NCBI RefSeq assembly: GCF_032268605.1
Contig: NZ_CP130318.1
Location: 2,080,001-2,144,000, forward strand
Origin: Paenibacillus aurantius
GTDB taxonomy: Bacteria; Bacillota; Bacilli; Paenibacillales; NBRC-103111
Direction of reading: 5' to 3'
Length of the DNA stretch: 64,000 nucleotides
Under the pieces are notes generated by a model. The model saw only the letters and a list, made by a program, of their open reading frames with translations, was not told where the DNA came from and did not search any database. Made by a program: the position numbers and the translations under genes. Positions 27,292 through 34,990 of this stretch are shown one piece after another; positions within the stretch are counted from its first letter, which is position 1; every line of letters starts with the position of its first letter.

Positions 27292-27315
27292 GGCTGCCGG
27301 TTAACCAAGGCAGCC
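27292..27315 (+). other. Hairpin between binding-protein and permease genes
   Basis: GGCTGCC (27292-27298) pairs with GGCAGCC (27309-27315), followed only by TTCTTCC. It is probably a partial terminator or stabiliser that keeps the binding protein more abundant than the permeases. Confidence 0.5.
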
Positions 27316-27354
27316 TTCTTCCTAGAATGTTGGGGAGAGAGGGGGCAGCCGTCC

Positions 27355-28230
27355 ATGACGAGCCGGCTGGCGAAGGATTATTGGGGATATTTTTTCATCG
27401 CCCCGTTTCTGCTTGTGTTTCTCTTATTCGAAATCTATCCGTTTGTGGATGCCCTTTATTTGAGTCTTTTCGATTACGGTCTCGGGAACAAAGAATGGGT
27501 GGGGATGGCTAATTATGTATCCCTTTTCAAGGACGAGGTATTCCGCCGGGCGCTGCTCAACACCTTCCTGTATGTGGCAGGGGTGGTTCCCGTTACGTTG
27601 ATGTTCTCGATCCTTGCCGCCAGTCTGATTATCCATAAATCGGCGGCCGCCGCCTCCTTCTTCCGGGCAAGCTTCTACCTGCCGATTATCGCCTCCCAGG
27701 TTATTCTGTCGACCACATGGCTGTGGATCTACAACCCCGTGAACGGGATTGCGAACTACCTGCTGTCCCTGCTGAATCTGGGACCGGTGACTTGGCTGTC
27801 CGGGTCGGCGGCAACCGCCTTGGTCTCCGTCATGATCGTGGTGGTGACATGGAGTGTCGGGCAGCCGATCATTCTGTTCCTCGCGGCACTAGGGAACATT
27901 CCTCCCTCTTATTATGAGGCGGCGTCCATTGACGGGGCTTCGGTGTGGACCCAATTTTGGCGGATTACCCTTCCGCTGCTGAAGCCGACCGTTCTCTATG
28001 TCGTTATTACAAGCACGATAGGGGCATTTCAGACGTTTGTAGCCGTTCAGCTGCTGACGGGCGGGGGGCCAAGCTACGGAACGACAACGGTCATGTACCT
28101 TCTCTACCAGACGGCGTTCCAGTTTGGGAAACTGGGATTGGCATGTGCCATGGGAGTCATTCTGGCTTCTATGATTTTCATCATTTCCATCATTCAGTTC
28201 CGGGTTCTGAAAACGGACGTTGAATACTGA
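27355..28230 (+). CDS. ABC sugar transporter permease (MalF/UgpA type)
   Basis: 291 residues with about six membrane helices and the EAA loop YYEAASIDGASVWTQFWRITLP. It is the first permease of the CUT1 importer. No ATPase gene lies in the operon, so a shared MsmX-like ATPase is expected elsewhere in the genome. Confidence 0.92.
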   Translation: MTSRLAKDYWGYFFIAPFLLVFLLFEIYPFVDALYLSLFDYGLGNKEWVGMANYVSLFKDEVFRRALLNTFLYVAGVVPVTLMFSILAASLIIHKSAAAASFFRASFYLPIIASQVILSTTWLWIYNPVNGIANYLLSLLNLGPVTWLSGSAATALVSVMIVVVTWSVGQPIILFLAALGNIPPSYYEAASIDGASVWTQFWRITLPLLKPTVLYVVITSTIGAFQTFVAVQLLTGGGPSYGTTTVMYLLYQTAFQFGKLGLACAMGVILASMIFIISIIQFRVLKTDVEY

Positions 28231-28252
28231 GGAAGGGGGAGGAACAGATCAG

Positions 28253-29068
28253 ATGAGACTGGCGAAATGGGGTTCCGACCTCCTTCTTTACGCATTGGCT
28301 ATCTTTTTCTTATTTCCGCTGTATTGGATGATAACCGGCTCGTTCAAGAGCCAGTCGATTACCATCAAAATGCCGCCGGAGTTAATCCCGTATCAGCCGG
28401 TCTTAACGAACTACAAGTCTCTGATGAAGAGCAGCGCCGTCTTCGATTGGCTGATCAACAGCGTGCTGGTGGCCGGTCTCGCGACAGTCTTTACCTGCCT
28501 GATCGCCACGATGGCCGGCTACGCCTTGACCAAGAAGCGGTTTGCCGGAAGAGGCCTTATCTTTGGGGCGATTATCGCAACCATGATGGTTCCCCGGCAG
28601 CTCGGGCTGGTGCCCATGTTCATTCTGATGAGAGACCTGCATCTCGTTAATCATTTGGCAAGCGTCATTCTGCCAACACTCGCGCTTCCCTTCGGGGTGT
28701 TTCTGATGAGGCAGTTCAGCCTTACCGTCCCGAACGAGCTTCTGGAAGCCGGGCGGATGGACGGCTGTTCCGAAATCGGATTGTTTACAAGAATTTTCCT
28801 TCCCTACGTGCAGCCGGGCATCGGGGCGCTGGCGATCTTCATTTTCTCCTTCTCCTGGAACGATTATCTCTGGCAGCTGGTTATGCTGAGCGACACCCAC
28901 AAGATGACGATCAATGTCGGCATCTCGACCTTGATCAGCGAGTTCAATGCCAATTACGGGATGCAGATGGCGGGGGCGACCCTCGGGTTTATCCCTGTTC
29001 TGGCCATGTTCCTGATGTTCCAAAAATACTTTGTGAGGGGAATTACCGTGGGAGGCGTAAAGGGCTGA
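28253..29068 (+). CDS. ABC sugar transporter permease (MalG/UgpE type)
   Basis: 271 residues from the ATG at 28253, preceded by GGGGGAGG; an in-frame TTG at 28220 would overlap the previous gene and has no RBS. About six membrane helices, EAA loop ELLEAGRMDGCSEIGLFTRIFLP and the tail VRGITVGGVKG. It pairs with the permease encoded just upstream. Confidence 0.92.
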   Translation: MRLAKWGSDLLLYALAIFFLFPLYWMITGSFKSQSITIKMPPELIPYQPVLTNYKSLMKSSAVFDWLINSVLVAGLATVFTCLIATMAGYALTKKRFAGRGLIFGAIIATMMVPRQLGLVPMFILMRDLHLVNHLASVILPTLALPFGVFLMRQFSLTVPNELLEAGRMDGCSEIGLFTRIFLPYVQPGIGALAIFIFSFSWNDYLWQLVMLSDTHKMTINVGISTLISEFNANYGMQMAGATLGFIPVLAMFLMFQKYFVRGITVGGVKG

Positions 29069-29133
29069 TGTTTTCCAGGAGGGCGGCGGAAAGTCGTTTC
29101 CATTCCAAGGACGAATAGAGAGAGGGAAAGACA

Positions 29134-29814
29134 GTGGATAAACCGGAAAAAGTAAACCTTTCCCACCTGGTAACCGAACGAATCAAAAGCTTTATTCTGG
29201 ACCGGGAACTGAAAGAAGGAGATAAGCTCCCTTCGGAGAAACAGCTGGTCGAATCCCTTGAGGTAAGCCGCACCGTGGTAAGAGAAGCCCTTAAATCCCT
29301 GGAGCTGCTCGGTATCGTCAAAATCAAAACAGGTGACGGGATCTACGTGGACGGGTTGTCCTTGAAGCCGATCCTGGATCAAATGTCCTTCCGCTGGAAG
29401 CAAAGCGAAACCCGCATGAAAGAATTGTGGGCCACACGGCGCATTCTGGAGCTGGGGGCGGTAGAGATGGCGATCAAGCATTACGACCTGGACCTGATTA
29501 GTCAGATGGAAGAATGGAATGAAGCCTTTAACCGGAAAATCGCTCTGCAGCAGGTTCCCTCCGAAGAGGATCTTCAGTTCCACCGGACCCTGTTTAAAGC
29601 AACGGGCAACCATACCTACTTTGAGTTCTCGGAAGTGCTGACCGACTTTTTTATCAACATCCGGCAGCTGCATTTCGGCAGCATGGAAGGAATGAAGCTG
29701 TCCCTTCTGGAGCACCGGACTATCGTCAAGCGGATCCGGGAGAAAGATATGGCGGGGGCCAAGCGGGAAATGGACCGCCATTTGAGACCGCTGAGGCGTT
29801 ATATAGACCAATAG
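29134..29814 (+). CDS. GntR-family regulator, FadR subfamily
   Basis: 226 residues from a GTG start. N-terminal winged helix (LPSEKQLVESLEVSRTVVREALKSLELLGI) and an all-helical FCD ligand domain containing FHRTLFKATGN and an EHRTIVKRI segment with the histidines that usually hold a metal. FadR-type proteins bind short palindromes of the form TGGTNNNACCA; matching sites occur ahead of this operon (25742), the SDR gene (24808) and the AraC gene at 12631. It is probably a repressor released by a sugar-acid type metabolite. It sits mid-operon between transport and catabolic genes. Confidence 0.9.
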   Translation: MDKPEKVNLSHLVTERIKSFILDRELKEGDKLPSEKQLVESLEVSRTVVREALKSLELLGIVKIKTGDGIYVDGLSLKPILDQMSFRWKQSETRMKELWATRRILELGAVEMAIKHYDLDLISQMEEWNEAFNRKIALQQVPSEEDLQFHRTLFKATGNHTYFEFSEVLTDFFINIRQLHFGSMEGMKLSLLEHRTIVKRIREKDMAGAKREMDRHLRPLRRYIDQ

Positions 29815-29824
29815 GGGGGATCGA

Positions 29825-31030
29825 ATGTTTGCCGTATGCAGCACATGTCAGCACCGTACCGATAATCCGGCTTTGTACAGCTGCCCGGTATGTGGAGAAG
29901 GGGTCCTGCTGATGCATTATGATGCCCCCTCCGCAGGCTGGCAGGACGAAGGGCAATCAGGCATTTGGAAGTACCAGGAGCTTCTGCCCCCTGTGCCGCT
30001 TAACCGCCGGGTCTATTTGGGGGAAGGGGCAACTCCTCTTATCCGAAGCGTTTCGCTGGAGAAACGGCTGGGGCTCGGGGAGCTGTATTTTAAATATGAA
30101 GGAAGCAACCCTACAGGTTCTTATAAGGACCGAATCGCCGCCATGGGCATTTCCTGGGCGCTGGCCCATGGCCGTAAGGCCTGCATCGGCACTACCTCGG
30201 GCAATGCCGGAGCCGCCGTGGCCGCCTATGCCGCGAGGGCAGGCCTTCCTTACCATCTGTTCGTGCTGGAGCATATGGCGCAGACGAAGCTCGCCCAAGT
30301 GCTTGTCCACAACGCCCAGGTCCGAAGAGTCGCCGGATTCGGAACAAGTCCGGAAGTGGGAGACACGGTATTCAGCAGAATCTTTGAAGCGGCCGGCTTG
30401 AAGGATTGGGAGGTCATGATTACCGCTTTCCGCTATAACCCTTACGCCATGGAAGGGGTCAAAACCATCTCCTTCGAGCTGGCCGAGCAGCTGCAGAACG
30501 TGCCTACCCAGGTCTATACCGCTGCGGGGGGAGCGGGACTTTTTGTGGGCGTATGGAAAGGCTTTGAGGAGTTGTTCCGGCATGGCCTTCTCTCCGCCAA
30601 GCCCCATATGGTCGCCGTCCAGTCGGCCGGCTGCTCGAACCTTGTAAGGGCTTACGAAGCGGGCGCGGAGCAGCCGGCGCCCGGGGCCTCCACCTCCCAA
30701 ATTTCCGGGCTGCAGGTGCCGAATCCTCCTGACGGCAAGGTTGCCCTATCGCTTATGAAGAAGGGCGACGGTTCCTCTCTTGCGGTGGAAGATGAAGCGA
30801 TATGGGAAGTGCAGCGGCAGCTGGCGGAAGAGGAAGGAATCTTCTGCGAGCCGGCAGGCGCGGTTTCCGTCGCCGGAATGATGAAAGCTCTGCAGGGGAA
30901 GGAGGGGAACCGTTCGCAGCGGGTCGTCTGTGTCATCAGCGGGGCCGGCTTTAAAGACAGTGCCAGACTGTCGGCCATGACCGCCGATAAACCGGTTCCC
31001 CTGCTTCCGGCCGACGGACTGGACATTTAA
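29825..31030 (+). CDS. Threonine-synthase-like PLP enzyme with N-terminal zinc-ribbon
   Basis: 401 residues of PLP fold type II. The N-terminus has two CxxC pairs (Cys5/Cys8, Cys20/Cys23), as in many bacterial threonine synthases. GSYKDR supplies Lys101 for the PLP Schiff base and TTSGNAGAAV the phosphate loop. A true threonine synthase would sit with hom and thrB; here it lies among sugar transport and catabolic genes, so a beta- or gamma-elimination, or a deamination, of an unusual amino-compound is more likely. It could be an ammonia-lyase-like enzyme acting after the deacylase at 32858. Family call strong, reaction unknown. Confidence 0.8.
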   Translation: MFAVCSTCQHRTDNPALYSCPVCGEGVLLMHYDAPSAGWQDEGQSGIWKYQELLPPVPLNRRVYLGEGATPLIRSVSLEKRLGLGELYFKYEGSNPTGSYKDRIAAMGISWALAHGRKACIGTTSGNAGAAVAAYAARAGLPYHLFVLEHMAQTKLAQVLVHNAQVRRVAGFGTSPEVGDTVFSRIFEAAGLKDWEVMITAFRYNPYAMEGVKTISFELAEQLQNVPTQVYTAAGGAGLFVGVWKGFEELFRHGLLSAKPHMVAVQSAGCSNLVRAYEAGAEQPAPGASTSQISGLQVPNPPDGKVALSLMKKGDGSSLAVEDEAIWEVQRQLAEEEGIFCEPAGAVSVAGMMKALQGKEGNRSQRVVCVISGAGFKDSARLSAMTADKPVPLLPADGLDI

Positions 31031-31050
31031 CCGAGGGAAGTGACAAAAGG

Positions 31051-32082
31051 ATGACCACGATTTCCATAGGCCTCATCGGGCTGGGCCGCTTTGCCGCCCT
31101 GCATGGCCGCATCTGGCGCCAGCTGCCCCATGTTCGGGTTGCCGCCATTTGCGATAGAGATCCGCAGCGCTTCGAGGCTTTCAAGGAGTGGTTCCCGGAA
31201 GCCAACAGCTACACGGATTGGCAGGAGATGCTGAGCCGGGAGAAGCTCGATGCGGTGGATGTGCTGACCCCGGAGCATCTGCATGCCGAGCCGGTCCTCG
31301 CTTCCCTGCAGGCAGGAGCTCACGTCTTTGTTGAGAAGCCGTTGGCTCACACTCCCGAAGAAGCGATGAGGCTTGTTCACGCAGCGGCTTCTTATGACCG
31401 TCACCTGATGGTCGGGCATGTGCTGCGATTCGATGCCCGCTACGCGGCGGTGAAATCCGAGCTGGAGGAAGGCCGCTATGGTCCGATCCGGTCCATCTAT
31501 GCCAAGCGCAACAATGGAAAGAGGTTTTTTCCGATCTACAACCGGATTCATCCGGTCTTCATTCTGGGCATTCATGACATCGACCTGATGCATTGGTATA
31601 TGGAGGACCGGGTGCGGGAAGTGATGGCGATCGGCACCAACGGGACGGAGGATACCGGCGCTCCCACCGACCTCAGCTGGGCGATGCTGACCTTCCGCCA
31701 TGGAGGGATCGGTATTCTGGAGAACCACTGGCTGCTGCCGGACGGAGCCCCGTCATTTGCGGATATCCGGATGGAGATTGCCGCCTCCCACGGCTCCCTT
31801 GTCATCCAAGAGCCGGATTATGGCGTCCTGAGGACGGACAATGCCAAGACAGAGGGGCTCTCGCTGCATAACGGGTTCGATCTTCACGGACAGACCCGCG
31901 GTCCGCTGGCGGCCGAGCTGGAACACTTCATCGAGTGTGTAAAGACCGGGACCCCATCCAACCTGCTGCGCCCCCTCGATGCCTTGCATGCCGTTCAGGT
32001 AGCCTGGGCCATTCAAGAGTCCGCCAAGCTGGGGAAATCGGTCCGCCTCGAGCCGCTGGAAGGCCCGGTCCCGGGACCATGA
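31051..32082 (+). CDS. Gfo/Idh/MocA-family oxidoreductase
   Basis: 343 residues with the N-terminal GLIGLGRFAALHG Rossmann motif, the FVEKPLAHT motif and the IHDIDLMHWYM segment typical of the C-terminal domain. It should oxidise or reduce a sugar-like intermediate with NAD(P). Its stop overlaps the start of the next gene (ATGA), so it is coupled to the metallo-hydrolase. Together with the SDR at 24846 the pathway has at least two dehydrogenation steps. Confidence 0.88.
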   Translation: MTTISIGLIGLGRFAALHGRIWRQLPHVRVAAICDRDPQRFEAFKEWFPEANSYTDWQEMLSREKLDAVDVLTPEHLHAEPVLASLQAGAHVFVEKPLAHTPEEAMRLVHAAASYDRHLMVGHVLRFDARYAAVKSELEEGRYGPIRSIYAKRNNGKRFFPIYNRIHPVFILGIHDIDLMHWYMEDRVREVMAIGTNGTEDTGAPTDLSWAMLTFRHGGIGILENHWLLPDGAPSFADIRMEIAASHGSLVIQEPDYGVLRTDNAKTEGLSLHNGFDLHGQTRGPLAAELEHFIECVKTGTPSNLLRPLDALHAVQVAWAIQESAKLGKSVRLEPLEGPVPGP

Positions 32083-32813
32083 AGCTTACCGAACAAGTGT
32101 ATGTCGTGGGCGGAGGGGACTTGGGCTACCGGATCAGCAGTCCGTTCGACTGCAATGTGTTCCTTCTCGACGGGGGCGGCGAGTATGTCATGATCGATGC
32201 GGGGTCGGGGATAAATCCCGGAACCATTGAGGCTAACCTCATAGCCGACGGAATTCCGCCCGAGAAGATCCGGGCTCTGATCCTAACCCATGCCCATGCC
32301 GATCATGCCGGAGGAGCCGCCTATTGGAAGGAGCGCTGCGGGGCCGCCATCTTGGCCGGAGCGCTAACCTCCGACATCCTGGCAAGCGGGGACGAGGAGA
32401 GGATCTCCCTCCCTGACGCGAGAAAGGCGGGGGTTTATCCTCCGGAGTATCGGTTTGAGGCTTGTACAATAGACAGAGTTCTGAAAGAGGGCGACCTTAT
32501 CCCTGTAGGGAGCCTCTCTCTTCAGATCATGGCGGCACCCGGCCACAGCGCCGATATGATGGCCTTCTACTGCCCGGAGCTTCAAGCTCTTTTTGGCGGG
32601 GATGCCGTTTTCGAGGGAGGTAAGCTTGCCGTCCTGACTACCTATGACTTCTCGCTTGAGGAATACCGGAGGACGATAGCCGATATGGCTAAGCTTTCAG
32701 TCGGACAATTGTTCCCTGGGCACGGACCCGCTGTTCTGCAAGAGGCTCAAGAATCGGTTCAGCTGGCACAGCGGCGATTTGAACGGGGAGAACCGCCGAT
32801 TAGTATTGTGTGA
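32079..32813 (+). CDS. Metallo-beta-lactamase-fold hydrolase
   Basis: 244 residues from an ATG overlapping the previous stop. The THAHADHAGG motif gives His71, His73, Asp75 and His76; APGHSADM and FPGHGP give further metal ligands, so a dinuclear zinc site is likely. No signal peptide, so cytoplasmic. Members cleave thioesters, lactones and similar bonds; in this operon opening of a sugar lactone formed by a dehydrogenase would fit, but that is inference. Confidence 0.85.
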   Translation: MKLTEQVYVVGGGDLGYRISSPFDCNVFLLDGGGEYVMIDAGSGINPGTIEANLIADGIPPEKIRALILTHAHADHAGGAAYWKERCGAAILAGALTSDILASGDEERISLPDARKAGVYPPEYRFEACTIDRVLKEGDLIPVGSLSLQIMAAPGHSADMMAFYCPELQALFGGDAVFEGGKLAVLTTYDFSLEEYRRTIADMAKLSVGQLFPGHGPAVLQEAQESVQLAQRRFERGEPPISIV

Positions 32814-32857
32814 GGCGGAAACCTTGAAACACGAATGAACTAAAGGGAGGCAGGCAC

Positions 32858-33865
32858 ATGACCGATCCCATCATACAGAAGCAAGAGGAAGAGGTATGGG
32901 GGGATTGTCTTCCCGGCCAGAAAATTTCTTCTTCTTTGAAGCTCCCGGGCGATTCGGGAGAGTCCCTTTCCCTTCCGGTTCTTCAGCTGGCGGGACCGGC
33001 CGAAGGCCCTTGTCTCCTGGTGTTCGCAGGCATACATGGAGACGAGTACGAAGGAATGGAAACGATTCTGCGTCTCTACGCCCAATTGTCGCCGGACGAT
33101 ATCCGGGGAAGGCTGATCATGGTACCAGCCGCTAATCCGTATGCCTATCGCGGCGGAACCCGAATCACCCCGGAGGACGGGATGAACTTGGCTCGTGCTT
33201 TTCCGGGCGACCCCAACGGTTCCTTGACGGAAAGGCTGGCGTTCGAGCTGCACCACCGGTTCCTGACCCGAGCAGATTTCCTGCTGGATCTGCACAGCGG
33301 GGGGACCCATTATGCCGTGGCGACCTTGGCCGGATACTATCATGCGGATTCCGAGCTTGGCCGCCGGTCCCGTGCCGCAGCCGAAGCCTTCGGAACCGGT
33401 CTGCTGTGGGGGCACACCGACATTGCCGGGGGCCGGAGCATTTCCTCCGCCCAGTCTCTAGGCATTCCCTGGCTGTACACCGAGGCTTACGGAGGACAGC
33501 GAATCCGCCCGGAGGATTCGGAAGCATTCTTTACGGGGACGCTTCGGCTCATGCGCCACCTGGGCATGCTTACCGGCCCGGAGCGCTGGAAGCTGGATAA
33601 GGAGCCGGTTCCCATTAAAACCATTTATGGGGACGGCAATTTTGATGCTTCCGTTGTTTCGGAGACGGATGGATTTTTTATTCCTGCGGTGCCGCTTGGG
33701 TCTGAGGTTACCTGCGGGGATATGATCGGGGCCATTGTCAGCTTAACGGGCGCCGAGAGGCAGGAGGTTCGCGCTTATGCCGACGGGTACCTTGTGATGA
33801 TGGTGGGAACCCCGAAGGTGGAGCGGGGACAACCGTTATATTTGCTAGCTTCATTGAAGCCGTAA
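32858..33865 (+). CDS. AstE/AspA-type (M14 superfamily) deacylase
   Basis: 335 residues. HGDEYEG gives His60 and Glu63, and LDLHSGG gives His146 as zinc ligands; Glu209 (LYTEAYGG) is the probable catalytic base and NLARAF resembles the substrate-binding NxxR region. The family includes succinylglutamate desuccinylase, aspartoacylase and the DoeB/EutE N-acetyl-diaminobutyrate deacetylase, all of which remove an acyl group from an amino group. It therefore predicts an N-acylated pathway intermediate and release of a free amine. Start supported by AAGGGAGG. Confidence 0.88.
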   Translation: MTDPIIQKQEEEVWGDCLPGQKISSSLKLPGDSGESLSLPVLQLAGPAEGPCLLVFAGIHGDEYEGMETILRLYAQLSPDDIRGRLIMVPAANPYAYRGGTRITPEDGMNLARAFPGDPNGSLTERLAFELHHRFLTRADFLLDLHSGGTHYAVATLAGYYHADSELGRRSRAAAEAFGTGLLWGHTDIAGGRSISSAQSLGIPWLYTEAYGGQRIRPEDSEAFFTGTLRLMRHLGMLTGPERWKLDKEPVPIKTIYGDGNFDASVVSETDGFFIPAVPLGSEVTCGDMIGAIVSLTGAERQEVRAYADGYLVMMVGTPKVERGQPLYLLASLKP

Positions 33866-33921
33866 CAATCGCTCATGGTTAGGCATGATCATTTGGCTGA
33901 AGATAAGGAGTGAAGATTACG

Positions 33922-34803
33922 ATGAAAGACGGATTTTATACGGCGCTTGGCACACCGGTTGACGACTCGGGCCGGCTTCTGGCCAGCAGCTTGATCAAGC
34001 ACGTGGAGGATCAGCTGACCGCGAACCCTTCCGGGCTGCTAGTGATGGGTTCCATGGGGATTCAACCCAATATTAAAGACTCCGAATATGCGAAGGTGGC
34101 ACGGACGGCGGTGGAAGCCGTGAAGGGGGCTTGCCCCGTTCAAGTGGGAGTAATGGACAATTCAGTGGTCCGGGTTGCGGATCGAATCCGCAGCCTGGAG
34201 GGGCTTCCGATCGACGGCGTGGTCGCGACCACCCCTTATTACTTCCCGCTTACCCAATCGGAAGTCCTTGCGTTTTTTACGCACATCGCCGACCTTTCGC
34301 CTTATCCGGTCTATTTGTACGACCTTCCGGGGGTGACGAAGACGAAGATCGCGGCGGCCACGGCGATAGATTTGATGAAGCATCCCAACATAGGGGGCAT
34401 CAAGACGGGAGACCTGCCGACCGCCCGCGTGCTGAGCCGGGCGAAGGAAGAGATCAAACCGGATTTTCACATCCTGTTCAGCGGCTTGGATGTGTTCGAT
34501 ACCGCTTATGCTTACGGCATCCGCAAAAACCTGGACGGCATGTTCAGCTGCACGACGGCTTTGGCGGGAAGCATGTACAGAAGCCTGGAGCAGGGAGACA
34601 CCCGGCAGGCCTCCGACGATCTGGACCGCATTCTGAAGCTTCGGGATATGTTCGTGGAGGTGGGGGTGTTCCCGGGCTTTACGGCGGCGATGAATCGGCT
34701 TGGCTTCGAAGGCCGGTTTCACGCGGACTATACCCCATCCCTTTCGCCGGAGCAGGAGGATAAGGTCCGAGCGTGCCTGCAGACGATCGGCCTGATCCGT
34801 TAG
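33922..34803 (+). CDS. Dihydrodipicolinate synthase/N-acetylneuraminate lyase-family aldolase
   Basis: 293 residues from the ATG at 33922, 11 nt after AAGGAG; the in-frame GTG at 33910 overlaps that RBS. A class I aldolase of the DapA superfamily: YLYDLPG gives Tyr133 and IGGIKTGD gives the Schiff-base Lys161. The usual GTTGE loop is replaced by GSMGIQ, so it is not a housekeeping DapA. It probably cleaves or dehydrates a 2-keto acid and would be the last carbon-carbon cleavage step of the operon. A terminator follows at 34845. Confidence 0.85.
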   Translation: MKDGFYTALGTPVDDSGRLLASSLIKHVEDQLTANPSGLLVMGSMGIQPNIKDSEYAKVARTAVEAVKGACPVQVGVMDNSVVRVADRIRSLEGLPIDGVVATTPYYFPLTQSEVLAFFTHIADLSPYPVYLYDLPGVTKTKIAAATAIDLMKHPNIGGIKTGDLPTARVLSRAKEEIKPDFHILFSGLDVFDTAYAYGIRKNLDGMFSCTTALAGSMYRSLEQGDTRQASDDLDRILKLRDMFVEVGVFPGFTAAMNRLGFEGRFHADYTPSLSPEQEDKVRACLQTIGLIR

Positions 34804-34844
34804 AAACAACATCATAGGTTGGACCATTCACCATTCAGAAAGCA

Positions 34845-34870
34845 AGACCTGCCGGTTGGCAGGTCTTTTT
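34845..34870 (+). terminator. Rho-independent terminator
   Basis: AGACCTGCC (34845-34853) pairs perfectly with GGCAGGTCT (34858-34866) around a 4-nt loop and ends in TTTTT. It closes the GntR operon. Confidence 0.9.
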
Positions 34871-34990
34871 GTATGGAGCATGCCCCGAGGCACGCATCTT
34901 CTTGCCGGTGAAGGAGGGTTTAGCGGCGGCCAGAGCGAAAGAAGAAGGAAGAAGGATCTTTTTTGGCATTCTTGGAAAGGAGTGGGTTCC

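Noticed and set aside
29825-31030. Housekeeping threonine synthase (thrC)
   Set aside because: Family motifs fit, but no hom or thrB is nearby and the gene is embedded in a sugar-importer operon, so the symbol is not given.
33873-33890. ATGGTTAGGCATGATCAT-like partial palindrome before the aldolase gene
   Set aside because: Arms mismatch at several positions, and the gene is inside an operon.
34816-34826. AGGTTGGACCA as a fourth GntR operator
   Set aside because: It lacks the outer T/A pair of the other three and lies upstream of the terminator at 34845, not in a promoter.
34856-34990. N-terminal extension of the third AraC regulator from ATG 34856
   Set aside because: That start lies inside the hairpin of a strong terminator and has no RBS, whereas TTG 34991 has a good one.
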